Shown here piece after piece: positions 8,690-17,081 of a DNA stretch of 64,000 nt. Numbering within the stretch: the stretch's first letter is position 1; every line of letters begins with the position of its first letter. The position numbers were made by a program, and so were the translations under genes. Below the pieces are notes generated by a model. The model was not told where the DNA came from and searched no databases. It saw only the letters and a list, made by a program, of their open reading frames with translations. The stretch is from CAIVVT01 sp963757265 (GTDB lineage Bacteria; Acidobacteriota; Terriglobia; Bryobacterales; Bryobacteraceae): NCBI GenBank assembly GCA_963757265.1, contig CAVWRA010000006.1, positions 2,170,001 to 2,234,000 on the forward strand, written 5' to 3'.

Positions 8690-9682
8690 ATGACGCCTGA
8701 ATTGATTGAGCCCGGACTGTGGCGCATCCCGCTCACCATGCCCGTGGGGCCCGAATCCGTCAACGTCTACCTGTTGCGGGCGGTGCAGGGCTGGATGCTC
8801 ATCGACAGCGGCATGGGCTTCCCGCCAGTCTTCGAAGAGCTCGCCGCCGCGCTGGCGCACGCCGGCATCGAGCCGACGCAACTCGGCCAGATCCTGTTGA
8901 CGCACGTCCACCCGGACCACTCCGGCAACGCCCTGCAGCTGGCGCGCCTGAGTGGCGCGGCAGTCTACGTCCACCGCGCCGACATCGAGTTGCTGGATTG
9001 GATTCTCCGTCCCGGCGCCGCCGAACGGCTGGGCGCGACCCTGCTGGCCGCTGGCGCGGAGCCAGTCCGCGTCGCCGAGGTCGTCGTCGCCGCAGCGCGC
9101 CTGTTTGCACTCTTTCCGCCGCTGACGGGCTGCCGTCTGCTGCCGCACGGCGACTCGTTCCCCACCGCACTCGGACCGTTGGAAGTCATTCATACGCCCG
9201 GTCATTCCCCTGGCCATGTCTGTTTCCATCTGCCCGAGCACGGCCTGCTGTTTGCCGGCGACACCGTGCTTCAGGAGATCTTCCCCCACATCGGGTACGT
9301 CGAAGGGCACGATTGCGTGGGCGATTTCCTGCTCACGCTGGACCGGCTCCAGGCGCTGGGCGAGGCCCGCGTTCTACCCGGCCACGGCCGGCCCTTCGAC
9401 GGGCTGGGCGCGTGGCGCCAGCGCACCCGAGCCGAGGCGCTGCGCCGCCTGGAGCGCGTTCGCAGCCTGGCTGAGGAGGGCCTGAATCCGGCCCAAATCG
9501 CCGATCGCATCTGGCAGCGCGACCTGCGCGGCACGGACTACCAGTTGGCTGTGACGTCGGTTCTGGCGCAACTGGCTCATCCCGGCCATGCCGGCCGCCC
9601 GCCCCAACCCGGCTCGCCTGCCCGTTCCGGCCAATCCGCCGATCCCGGCCTGCCCGCCAGGGAACAAACGCCGGGCGGCTAG
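8690..9682 (+). CDS. MBL-fold metallo-hydrolase with C-terminal wHTH and Pro-rich tail
   Basis: 330 residues. The metallo-beta-lactamase signature HVHPDH (in LTHVHPDHSGN), then GHSPGH in the HTPGHSPGHVCFHL segment, the FAGDTVL aspartate and a late LPGHGRP histidine supply the usual binuclear metal ligands. After the hydrolase domain comes a helical part (TRAEALRRLERVRSLAEEGLNPAQIADRIW) similar to the winged-helix region of LACTB2-like enzymes. A low-complexity tail of about 35 residues, rich in Pro, Gly and Ser, closes the protein. The substrate is unknown; thioester or nucleic-acid hydrolysis are both possible in this branch. Confidence 0.85.
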   Translation: MTPELIEPGLWRIPLTMPVGPESVNVYLLRAVQGWMLIDSGMGFPPVFEELAAALAHAGIEPTQLGQILLTHVHPDHSGNALQLARLSGAAVYVHRADIELLDWILRPGAAERLGATLLAAGAEPVRVAEVVVAAARLFALFPPLTGCRLLPHGDSFPTALGPLEVIHTPGHSPGHVCFHLPEHGLLFAGDTVLQEIFPHIGYVEGHDCVGDFLLTLDRLQALGEARVLPGHGRPFDGLGAWRQRTRAEALRRLERVRSLAEEGLNPAQIADRIWQRDLRGTDYQLAVTSVLAQLAHPGHAGRPPQPGSPARSGQSADPGLPAREQTPGG

Positions 9683-9712
9683 CGTTCTTCTTTGTTACAG
9701 GAGTTACCGGCA

Positions 9713-9904
9713 ATGATTCAGTTCCTTCTCTTCCTGATCCTGGCTGTCGTGTGCTGGCCGCTGGCCCTGATTGCCCTGGTCCTGTTCCCCATCATCTGGC
9801 TGATTCTGCTGCCTTTTCGCATCCTCGGCCTGGCCGTCCACGGCGTGTTCGAGCTGATCGGCGCCATCTTCATGCTCCCGGCACGCATCCTGCGCGGCAT
9901 CTGA
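9713..9904 (+). CDS. Small hydrophobic membrane protein (63 aa)
   Basis: A 63-residue protein that is nearly all membrane: MIQFLLFLILAVVCWPLALI, a second hydrophobic stretch with IIWLILLPF, then an amphipathic segment ending ARILRGI. The start at 9713 is set by a clear AGGAG at 9699-9703, 9 bases upstream; the upstream in-frame codon lies before this site. It is 30 bases after the MBL hydrolase and could share its transcript. No function can be assigned. Confidence 0.7.
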   Translation: MIQFLLFLILAVVCWPLALIALVLFPIIWLILLPFRILGLAVHGVFELIGAIFMLPARILRGI

Positions 9905-10199
9905 CGAACCCCGGGGCCTGCCATACGGGTGGGTGGTCCCCCGATTCGCCCTTTGGCGCGGCGCGGGGTGCGAGGTCCGGGATAGCAGGCAGTCCGAAGC
10001 TCGGATCGATAGTCAGCGGCCCGCGCAGGGCAAGAAATAAAAAGTGAGGAACAAAGCCAATTGTCTGGTTTGGCCTTTTGATTCATTGGCTTGAAGTGTC
10101 CATCCAGAGATGGTCCGGGGCATTTTGTGTGCTGTTGTCAAAGAACTCCGGACGGCAGGAGCGCATTGGGCGGCCGATGGGGCCGGAGATGCATAAGTC

Positions 10200-10235
10200 A
10201 ATCCCTATCAATAGGATAGGGGGTCGTGTCAAGCG
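10200..10235 (-). promoter_or_regulatory. Possible promoter/operator on the minus strand
   Basis: Reading the minus strand, a TTGACA-like -35 is followed 17 bases later by GATAGG. The pair overlaps an inverted repeat CCCTATC / GATAGGG with a 5-base spacer. No gene follows in the usual range, so if real it may drive an untranslated RNA. Confidence 0.3.
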
Positions 10236-10294
10236 TTTTCGGTGGTGAGGCGAAGGATAGATTGAGAAAATGGGCAGCCGTTGAAACGACCGAA

Positions 10295-10420
10295 TTCGAC
10301 ACTTTTCGACACAAGTGTCGAACTTGGCAGTCAAAATCCGACAGGGTGTCGCGTGGAGTAAGTCTAATGTTTACAGTCAGTAAGCGGCTGATTACGAGGC
10401 GCAATGCGACATTTCGACAC
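10295..10420. promoter_or_regulatory. Phased TTCGACAC motif cluster
   Basis: TTCGACAC occurs at 10295-10302 and 10305-10312, and its complement GTGTCGAA at 10315-10322: three boxes exactly 10 bp apart. A fourth copy sits at 10413-10420 and a partial GTGTCG at 10346-10351. The second and third boxes form a perfect inverted repeat with 2 bases between arms. The spacing of one helical turn is what cooperative DNA-binding sites show. Confidence 0.5.
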
Positions 10421-10654
10421 GACACTGCAGCCGGGAGGCGCCGGGGCGGTTTCTTAATGATATCTTCGCCGGGAAGAAGGCGTGACCGGCCGAGCGGCCC
10501 GTGCTTCGATCCGGTTTTCTTCCTGTTTCCGTTATAGACCGATTTCATAGTTACGATAGTCCGCGGCTCAAGCGCGTGTTGTAGCCGAGCAAACGTTGAC
10601 ACGAATGTCGACGCGGCAGGCAGGAATGCCTGCGCCACCCGCCTCCGCGACTCT

Positions 10655-10712
10655 CGTCGCTATGGCGGGCAAGCAAGGTGCGCCCGCTCCCTTGCAGTCG
10701 CGGCTCAGTAAC
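10655..10712 (+). repeat. Dispersed GC-rich repeat, copy 1
   Basis: Contains GGCGGGCAAGCAAGG, then GCGCCCGCTCCCTTGCAG and TCGCGGCTCAGTAAC. The same string in reverse orientation is at about 45252-45312, and the TCGCGGCTC core recurs at 59280-59590, 62020-62050 and 62200-62245. Confidence 0.65.
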
Positions 10713-10822
10713 GCAAGTCTGCGCGACAGGCACGAAAGCCAGCGCCACACACGCGGGTCTGTGCCACGTGCGGAGTGGAGATGCGGCCCATGACGATCCT
10801 GAAAGAGCCCTAGCGCGCGAGA

Positions 10823-12235
10823 TTATTTCGAGGGGCGAGGCGCCAGTCCGTAGCTGGCACAATCAAATAGATCCCCGTGCTGATCGATCATCTCGGTCAA
10901 CAGCGCGTCCTCCTCGGGCGGCAGGTCCTCCAACTCGGTTCCCAACCGGGACAACCAGCTCTTCTCCCGCGGGGGCAGAACGAGCTCGCCGCTGGCTTGC
11001 ACCTCGTTGAGAATCGCCACGGCTTCCCGGCCGGCGGCGACCGTCCGCGCGTAGTCGCCGGGCACGCTGACGATGGCGCGGGCGATGCGCAGAGTCGAGG
11101 CCGGGGAGAGGAGCAGGGCCTGCGGGCTCAGATGCTCGTCGGATTCAGTGAGCCAATCGCGGAGCACGGTCTGCCGGCCGTGGTGAGTGGCGACGTTCAT
11201 GAGGCGGCAATCGTAGGCCAGGATTTCAGCAAAGGCCTCGGGCGCGTTGCCCGAGAGAAGACGGATGTTCTGGACAGACTCATTGCTCCACAGATCGCAC
11301 ATGGCCGAGGCGATGTTGCCGACGGGGCTGAAGTGGGCGCAGGCGGCCGACTTGCCCTCCATCGAAATCGGATAGCCAGTGATGGCCTTGAGCACCGGCC
11401 CTTCGTAGGCGCAGTCCTTGGAAGGTCCTCGCGCGCCGTGCTCGAAAGCGACCAGGCTGCGCGCGGCGCACATCGCCCGGACGACGGCGGCGAGGACCTC
11501 CGGCAGCATCTTCTGATGGGCCAGTTGCATGGCAGTGTTGGCGAAGCCGCAGGCCGTGTCGCCGCCCGGGATGGCCTGGGGCGATCCGGCGCAGGCTTCA
11601 ACGATCCGATCCCACAGCCAGGCCATGTCACGCGGAGCCAGGACACCCAAAGCGCAGACGATGGCGCGGAAGTCGCCGTACATCAGGCCGTAGTCGTGCA
11701 GTTCCTTGCCGCCGATGGATTCGATAGAGAGGATGTCCGCGCCTTCGGCAATGCAGAGATCAAAGGACCGCCGCAGCAGATCCCAGCATGGCCCTTCCCG
11801 CAGCACGGGGGGCTTAGCCTGCTCGCGGATGTCGGTAGGCGTCACCCGCAAGGCCGAGCGCAGTCCGTGTTTCTCATGCGCTTCCCGCAAGGAAGTGTGC
11901 AACAGGGCCGTGATTTCGGCGCCCCACTCGGGCGTTTGCGTCATGGCCGGCAGCAGCTCGAATTCCAGCACGATGCCCGGCATCTGGAGCGCCAGAGCGC
12001 GTTTCACCACTGCCGCGGCGATTTCGCGGTAATGCCCCAGCACTTCGCTCCAGTTGGAGGCCTTCACCTCCAGAGCGGGCAGGGTGAAATTCACTTCGGG
12101 GAATACGAGGCCGCCGCCGATGCGCAGGCCAAAGCCGCAATCGAGCGGCCTGGCGGCGGTCCCAAAGACCAGATCATCTACATCATTGATTGCGAGTTCC
12201 CGATAACGGAACCCAGCAGCCGGGGTGTTGGTCAT
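10823..12235 (-). CDS. mtaB: Methanol:corrinoid methyltransferase homologue (MtaB family)
   Basis: 470 residues that read through as MtaB, the zinc enzyme that moves the methyl group of methanol to a corrinoid protein (MtaC). Matching stretches include DDLVFGTAARPLDCGFGLRIGGG at the N-terminus, WGAEITALLHT, SIESIGGKELHDYG, GGDTACGFANTAM, ARSLVAFEHGARGPSKDCAYE and GYPISMEGKSAACAHFSPVGN. The three zinc ligands known for archaeal MtaB correspond to Glu172, Cys229 and Cys275, all present. It is the second gene of a two-gene unit: its ATG overlaps the stop of the GntR regulator by 4 bp. No corrinoid protein (mtaC) or mtaA is in the window, so substrate and partner need to be found elsewhere. Confidence 0.85.
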   Translation of the reverse strand: MTNTPAAGFRYRELAINDVDDLVFGTAARPLDCGFGLRIGGGLVFPEVNFTLPALEVKASNWSEVLGHYREIAAAVVKRALALQMPGIVLEFELLPAMTQTPEWGAEITALLHTSLREAHEKHGLRSALRVTPTDIREQAKPPVLREGPCWDLLRRSFDLCIAEGADILSIESIGGKELHDYGLMYGDFRAIVCALGVLAPRDMAWLWDRIVEACAGSPQAIPGGDTACGFANTAMQLAHQKMLPEVLAAVVRAMCAARSLVAFEHGARGPSKDCAYEGPVLKAITGYPISMEGKSAACAHFSPVGNIASAMCDLWSNESVQNIRLLSGNAPEAFAEILAYDCRLMNVATHHGRQTVLRDWLTESDEHLSPQALLLSPASTLRIARAIVSVPGDYARTVAAGREAVAILNEVQASGELVLPPREKSWLSRLGTELEDLPPEEDALLTEMIDQHGDLFDCASYGLAPRPSK

Positions 12236-12990
12236 TTCGATTTTCTCCGCATCGATCGCACCTCACTCTGACACCTTTCTTCCACCGCCAACATCGCCAG
12301 TCCCACTACTTCTTCGGCGGCGCGGCGCGCGCCCAACGGGTCGTGGCGGAGCAGGGCTTCCAGCAGGACTTCGTGGGCTGAGAGTCCGAGACGCACGGAC
12401 GCCGGGAAGCGCGCACTCAGCGCCAGCGCCACCCGGAGCGGCCCGCGAATGCTGGCCGACAGTTGCACCAGCAGAGGATTGTGGGAGCCCTCCACGACGG
12501 CGGACTGAAAGGCCAGATCCAGATCGATGAGCCTTTCAACCACCGACAGGCCGGCGGCCCTGCGGCGCTGATCCAGGCATGACTCAATGCGGCGGAGTTC
12601 GCTCGCGGTGGCGCGCACCGCTGCAAAACCCGCGGCCGTCGGCTCAATCGCCAAGCGGATTTCGCACAAGTCCCGGGCGAATTGCGCATCGGGCGCCACG
12701 GCCGCCTGCCAGGAGAGGATATCGGGGTCGAGCAGCCGCCACGCCGCGCGCGGCTTGGAGTGCGTCCCGGCGCGCGGCTTCATCTCGACCATGCCCTTAT
12801 CGGCGAGCACTTTCATCGACTCCCGCAGAATCGAGCGGCTGACACCGAGCTGCGCGCAGAGGTCGGCTTCCCTGGGGAAGGCGACGATGATGCCCGCGCG
12901 GTCCGACTCGACCACGCGCAGAGCCAACTGCGTGGTGATGCGGGAGTGAAGCCCGCCTTCGGGGAACGGTGCAGGGAATGAAGCTGCCAT
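12232..12990 (-). CDS. GntR/FadR-family transcriptional regulator
   Basis: About 252 residues. An N-terminal winged helix (FPREADLCAQLGVSRSILRESMKVLADKGMVEMKPRAGT) is followed by an all-helical FCD-type ligand-binding domain (RDLCEIRLAIEPTAAGFAA onward). It probably controls the downstream MtaB homologue, with which it overlaps by 4 bp, in answer to a small carboxylate-like effector. The start is ATG at 12990 or GTG at 12996; neither has a Shine-Dalgarno. A perfect 21-bp palindrome begins 2 bases upstream of the GTG, suggesting a leaderless, self-repressed transcript. Confidence 0.88.
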   Translation of the reverse strand: MAASFPAPFPEGGLHSRITTQLALRVVESDRAGIIVAFPREADLCAQLGVSRSILRESMKVLADKGMVEMKPRAGTHSKPRAAWRLLDPDILSWQAAVAPDAQFARDLCEIRLAIEPTAAGFAAVRATASELRRIESCLDQRRRAAGLSVVERLIDLDLAFQSAVVEGSHNPLLVQLSASIRGPLRVALALSARFPASVRLGLSAHEVLLEALLRHDPLGARRAAEEVVGLAMLAVEERCQSEVRSMRRKSK

Positions 12991-12997
12991 CGGCACT

Positions 12998-13018
12998 TAA
13001 ATCATATCATATGATTTA
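12998..13018. promoter_or_regulatory. Perfect palindromic operator (10-bp arms) for the GntR-mtaB unit
   Basis: Arms TAAATCATAT (12998-13007) and ATATGATTTA (13009-13018) around a single C are fully complementary. On the minus strand the site contains two overlapping TATGAT -10-like hexamers directly before the regulator start codon. This AT-rich site stands out sharply from the GC-rich surroundings and is the expected target of the adjacent GntR protein. Confidence 0.75.
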
Positions 13019-13116
13019 TTCGGCGCGGTTCCAGACAACGAAAAAATGCCGGCGCGCGGCGAGGCGGCCGTGGCCCGGCCGCCAGTTGCGAATCGAAGCC
13101 GACCCGGCGGGGCGCG

Positions 13117-15714
13117 TTAGTGGAAGTCGGTGAAGGTCAGATGGTGCGTGCCGGAATCGAGCGTGGCGCGGACGGTGAGGTCGGGCTGGCGCAGTTCGGC
13201 GGTCACGCCCGGCGGGAGGGTCGCGTCGATGACGATGTCGTTGCCGTTGCGCTGCCAGCGGCAACTGATGCGGCCGCGCGGCGAGTCGTACGTCGCGCCG
13301 GCCGACTGCAGGTCGCCGACCGGGTGGGGCTGGAGGATCACCTTGCGCCATGCGGAGGCGCCCACGGCGTCGGGCGCGGGCGCGATGCCGGCTAGGTAGC
13401 GGTACAGCCACTCCTCGATGTGGCCCAGCATGAAGTGGTTCTGCGAGACGTTGGGATTGGCGTCCCAAGCCTCGGTCAGCGCGGTCGCGCCGCGCGCCAA
13501 CTGCGAGGCGTAGCTGGGCGCGTCGGGCGCGGTGGCCATGGCGTAGATTACATCCGAGCGCCCGCCCTCGGCTAGCGCCGAGAGGACGTAGTGGTAACCG
13601 ATGTCGCCGGCGCTGGTGTGATTGCCGCGCTGGCGGACGTCCGCCGCGATGCGCTCCACCAGCGCGGCGCGGTCGGCGTCGGGCGCGAGTCCCACGACCA
13701 GGGGCATGGCGTTGGCGGTCTGGCTGGCGCCCTCGAAAGTCTTCTGCTCCGCGTCGTAGTAGCGCCGCAGGAACTCGGCGCGCACCGCGTCGGCCCGCTG
13801 GTGGCACGACCATTCGGCCTCGATGTTGCCCAGCAGATGGGCCGCACCGGCCGCCGCCATGAGGTCCTGGTAGTAGACGGCCGTGGCCGTGATGCCCTTG
13901 GGCGTGAGCTTCGACTCGCCCGGCTCGCCCGGGCCGATGTCGAACCAGTCGCCCAGGCCGAACGTCAGGATGCCGTGCTGCGAACTCGCGTCCAGATAGG
14001 CGAGGTAGCGCTGGATGGTCTCGAAGGACTCCTCCAGCGGACGCCGGTCGCCGTACCAGGTCCAGGCGTGCCACGGCGCGAGCACCGAGGTCGAGCCCCA
14101 CTCCGGGGAATCGCGGAAGCCGTCGCGGAAGACAACGTACTCGGGCGCGATGTCGGGCACGAGGCCGTTCACCTGCTGCGCGTCGCGCGTGTCGGCGGCG
14201 ATCTTGGAATACACATTGCGCAGGTCGAAGTTGTAGCTCAACCCTGCGGCCATCAGGTGCGCCTGCTCCAGCCAGCCCAGCTTCTCGCGGTGCGGGCAGT
14301 CGGTGAGGACATTCTGAAGATTGCTGCGGATGGCCTGCACGATCAACTCGTGGATGCGGTTCAACAGGTCGCTCGAGCTGGTGAACTGGCCCGTGCGCGC
14401 CGCCGAGGCGTGGAGGAACTGGCCCTTGATCTCGAGCGGCTTCAGGCCCTCCACTTGGACGTAGCGGAAGCCGGTGTAGGCGAAGCGCGGCGTCCAGGTC
14501 TCGGTGCCGCCGCCCTTGAGGGTGTATTCGAACCACACCGGCTCGCCGACCGCGGACTGGTTGACGAGGCCCTGCGAATTCAACAACTCGGCGGTTTTCA
14601 TGCGCACCTTCTGGCCCGCCGCGCCGCTCACCTTGAGGAGCGGGCGTCCGGAGAAGTTATGGCCGAGGTCGTAGATCCACACTCCCGGCTTGACCGCGGT
14701 GACCTTCACGGTGTCATAGCTCTGCTGCACGCGCACCGGCGGCGAGAACTGCGCGGCGAGGCGCCCGCCGGGGCCCTCCAGGCGAGCGGCGTGGGCCCAT
14801 TTCGAGTCGTCGAATCCGGGACGGTCCCAGCCGGGCTGTTCGAGGCGCGCGTCGTAGTCCTCGCCGCCGTAGATGCAACTGAAGGTGACGGGCCCCGGCG
14901 CGGTCCTCCAAGAAGGATCTGAGACGATGCGCGCGGCCGAGCCGTCGGCGTACTCGAGCGTCAGAAGGAAGATCAGCTTAGGCGGGCCGAAGGAGGCGGT
15001 GAACTTGGTGTAGCGCCCGCCGACGACGTTGTACATGCCGTTGCCGAGCATCACGCCCGCCGCGTTGGCGCCGGTCTTGAGCAGCGCCGTGACGTCGAAG
15101 GTCTCGTAGTAGATGCGTTTGTAGTAATCGCTCCACGCCGGGGCGAAAAGGTGGTCGCTGACCGGCGCGCCGTTGAGCGTGACCTCGTGCTGGCCCAGGC
15201 CGGCGACGTGCAGCACGGCGCGGCGCAGCGGCCGTTGCACTTCGAATTCCTTGCGGAACAGCGGCAGCGGGCCGGACACGAGGGGGCCGTTGTCAATGCC
15301 GATCCACGACGCGTGCCAGTCGGAGGGCGCGAGCAGGCCCATGGTCCACTCGGCGGTTTCGGAGGTCGTCCACTCACCGGTGCGGTCGCGCACCTGGACC
15401 TGCCAGAAGCAGCGTTGGTCGGAGGCCAGGGCGTGGCCGGCGTATTCCAGATTGAGGGTCTCAGCGCTTGAGACTTCGCCCGAGTCCCACAGATCCGCCT
15501 GGCCCGGACGGAGGAGCTCGGGACGCGAGGCGACGAGGATGCGATAGGCGAGCTGGCGCTGGCCATTATCGGCCGATTCGAGGATCCAGCTCAGGCGGGG
15601 CCGTGGGGTATCGATGCCCAGAGGATTGGTGCGGGCTTCGCATTCCAGATGGACCGGCTTCAAACCGGCGCTGAGCAGGGATCCGAACAGCAGGAAGGAC
15701 AGGACGACGCGCAT
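13117..15714 (-). CDS. Alpha-L-rhamnosidase, GH78, secreted
   Basis: 865 residues with an N-terminal signal peptide (MRVVLSFLLFGSLLSAG). Domain order follows GH78: N-terminal beta-sandwich (PVHLECEARTNPLGIDTPRPRLSW), a further sandwich with the W-I-G segment HASWIGI, then the (alpha/alpha)6 barrel, then a C-terminal beta domain. The barrel begins with VLTDCPHREKLGWLEQAHLMA, the family motif carrying the putative general acid Glu. It should release L-rhamnose from pectin side chains or flavonoid glycosides outside the cytoplasm. It starts 13 bases after glycerate kinase and is probably the third gene of an aroK-kinase-rhamnosidase unit. Confidence 0.92.
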   Translation of the reverse strand: MRVVLSFLLFGSLLSAGLKPVHLECEARTNPLGIDTPRPRLSWILESADNGQRQLAYRILVASRPELLRPGQADLWDSGEVSSAETLNLEYAGHALASDQRCFWQVQVRDRTGEWTTSETAEWTMGLLAPSDWHASWIGIDNGPLVSGPLPLFRKEFEVQRPLRRAVLHVAGLGQHEVTLNGAPVSDHLFAPAWSDYYKRIYYETFDVTALLKTGANAAGVMLGNGMYNVVGGRYTKFTASFGPPKLIFLLTLEYADGSAARIVSDPSWRTAPGPVTFSCIYGGEDYDARLEQPGWDRPGFDDSKWAHAARLEGPGGRLAAQFSPPVRVQQSYDTVKVTAVKPGVWIYDLGHNFSGRPLLKVSGAAGQKVRMKTAELLNSQGLVNQSAVGEPVWFEYTLKGGGTETWTPRFAYTGFRYVQVEGLKPLEIKGQFLHASAARTGQFTSSSDLLNRIHELIVQAIRSNLQNVLTDCPHREKLGWLEQAHLMAAGLSYNFDLRNVYSKIAADTRDAQQVNGLVPDIAPEYVVFRDGFRDSPEWGSTSVLAPWHAWTWYGDRRPLEESFETIQRYLAYLDASSQHGILTFGLGDWFDIGPGEPGESKLTPKGITATAVYYQDLMAAAGAAHLLGNIEAEWSCHQRADAVRAEFLRRYYDAEQKTFEGASQTANAMPLVVGLAPDADRAALVERIAADVRQRGNHTSAGDIGYHYVLSALAEGGRSDVIYAMATAPDAPSYASQLARGATALTEAWDANPNVSQNHFMLGHIEEWLYRYLAGIAPAPDAVGASAWRKVILQPHPVGDLQSAGATYDSPRGRISCRWQRNGNDIVIDATLPPGVTAELRQPDLTVRATLDSGTHHLTFTDFH

Positions 15715-15727
15715 AGCGTCCGATAGT

Positions 15728-17059
15728 CTATCGCGCCAGCAGCAGGCGCACGTCCATGACGTTGGTGCCGGTGGGGCCGGTCTTTACGAGATCGCCGAGG
15801 GCGTCGAAGAACGGGTAGGAGTCGTTGCGGGCGAGCGAGGCGGCGGCGTCGAGGCCGAGGGCGCGGGCGCGGGTGAGGGTGCGGCCGTCGGCGAGTGCGC
15901 CGGCGGCGTCGGTGGGGCCATCGGTGCCGTCGGTGCCGGCGCTGAAGGCGACGGCGCCCGCGATGCCGTCCAGAGCGAGGGCGCAGGCCAAGGCGAACTC
16001 CTGGTTGCGCCCGCCGAGGCCGTCGCCGCGGAGGGTGACGGTGGTTTCGCCGCCGGAGATGAAGCACGCCGGCGGGCGCGCCGGACGGCCGGAGGCGAGG
16101 GCTTCCTTGAGGATCGCGGCGTGCATCGCGGCGATGTCGCGGGTTTCGCCATCGATGAGCGTGGAGAGAACGAGGGGCTTATAGCCGCGCTGGCGGGCGC
16201 AGGCGGCGGCGGCATCGACGGCCAGGCGGTTGGAGCCGACGACGAGGTTCTGGACGCGGCGGAAGCAGGCGTCGCCGGGTTCGGGCGTTTCGGCGATCTC
16301 GCCGACCAGGCCGGCTTCGAGGTGATGGCGGATCACGGCGGGGATGCGGTCCTGGAGGGCGTATTTCTCGATGACGGCCCAGGCGCCGGCGAAGGTGGAG
16401 TCGTCGGGCGCGGTGGGTCCCGAGCCGATGACGTCGAGCGGATCGCCGATCACGTCGGAGAGCAGCAGGGCGACGACGCGGGCGGGCGCGGCGAGGCGCG
16501 CGAGCTGGCCGCCCTTGATGGCCGAGATGTGCTTGCGGACGGCATTGATCTCGTGGATGGTCGCGCCACAGGCCAGCAGGAGGCGCGTGGCGGCCTGCTT
16601 TTCATCGAGTGTGATGGGCTCGACCGGCAGGGGCATGAGCGCCGAGGCGCCGCCGGAGATGAGACAGATGACGAGGTCGCCGGCAGTGGCTGCGGCGGCC
16701 AAGGCGGCGATGCGCCGAGCGCCGTCGACGCCGGCAGCGTCGGGGATGGGGTGGCCGCACTCGTTCAGGGCGATGCGACACAAATGAGCCAGGTGGCCGT
16801 ACTTGGTGTTGATCAGGCCCGTGGAGATGCGCGCGCCGAGGAGGCGTTCCAGGGCGGCGGCCATGCGCGCCGAAGCCTTGCCCGCGCCGAGGACGATGAT
16901 GCGGCGGCAGGCATCCAGACGATAGCTTTTGCGGCCCACGTGCAGCGTGCCGCGCTCGACGGTCACGTGCCGGCGGATGGCTTCGGCCGGGTCGGCGGCC
17001 TGGAGCGCGGATTTGAAAATCGCAAGCGCGTCGCGGCGGAGAGCGGCTTCGGGGAGCAT
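15728..17059 (-). CDS. Glycerate 2-kinase (DUF4147/MOFRL family)
   Basis: 443 residues. The N-terminal DUF4147 half carries VLGAGKASARMAAALE and CLISGGASALMPLP. The C-terminal MOFRL half carries CFISGGETTVTL, GGRNQEFAL and GTDGTDGPTDAAGA, ending in KTGPTGTNVMDV. Enzymes of this class phosphorylate D-glycerate to 2-phosphoglycerate; older annotations call them hydroxypyruvate reductase. It lies 22 bases after shikimate kinase and 13 bases before the rhamnosidase, so co-transcription is likely. The link to rhamnose or sugar-acid catabolism is inference. Confidence 0.92.
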   Translation of the reverse strand: MLPEAALRRDALAIFKSALQAADPAEAIRRHVTVERGTLHVGRKSYRLDACRRIIVLGAGKASARMAAALERLLGARISTGLINTKYGHLAHLCRIALNECGHPIPDAAGVDGARRIAALAAAATAGDLVICLISGGASALMPLPVEPITLDEKQAATRLLLACGATIHEINAVRKHISAIKGGQLARLAAPARVVALLLSDVIGDPLDVIGSGPTAPDDSTFAGAWAVIEKYALQDRIPAVIRHHLEAGLVGEIAETPEPGDACFRRVQNLVVGSNRLAVDAAAACARQRGYKPLVLSTLIDGETRDIAAMHAAILKEALASGRPARPPACFISGGETTVTLRGDGLGGRNQEFALACALALDGIAGAVAFSAGTDGTDGPTDAAGALADGRTLTRARALGLDAAASLARNDSYPFFDALGDLVKTGPTGTNVMDVRLLLAR

Positions 17060-17081
17060 GGATTCCTCCTGCGGGACCGGC

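Larger units (their letters stand above)
9905..10822. other. Long non-coding region with TTCGACAC boxes and repeat copy
   Basis: About 900 bases with no convincing protein; the open frames on both strands have unnatural composition. It contains a minus-strand promoter-like stretch near 10195-10235 (TTGACA next to CCCTATC-CTATT-GATAGGG), four TTCGACAC boxes between 10295 and 10420, and a copy of the dispersed GC-rich repeat at 10655-10710. It ends just before the mtaB homologue stop. Confidence 0.6.

Noticed and set aside
10198..10638. Possible protein-coding frames in the 9.9-10.8 kb gap
   Set aside because: Composition is unnatural, no ribosome-binding site is present, and frames on both strands are equally long.
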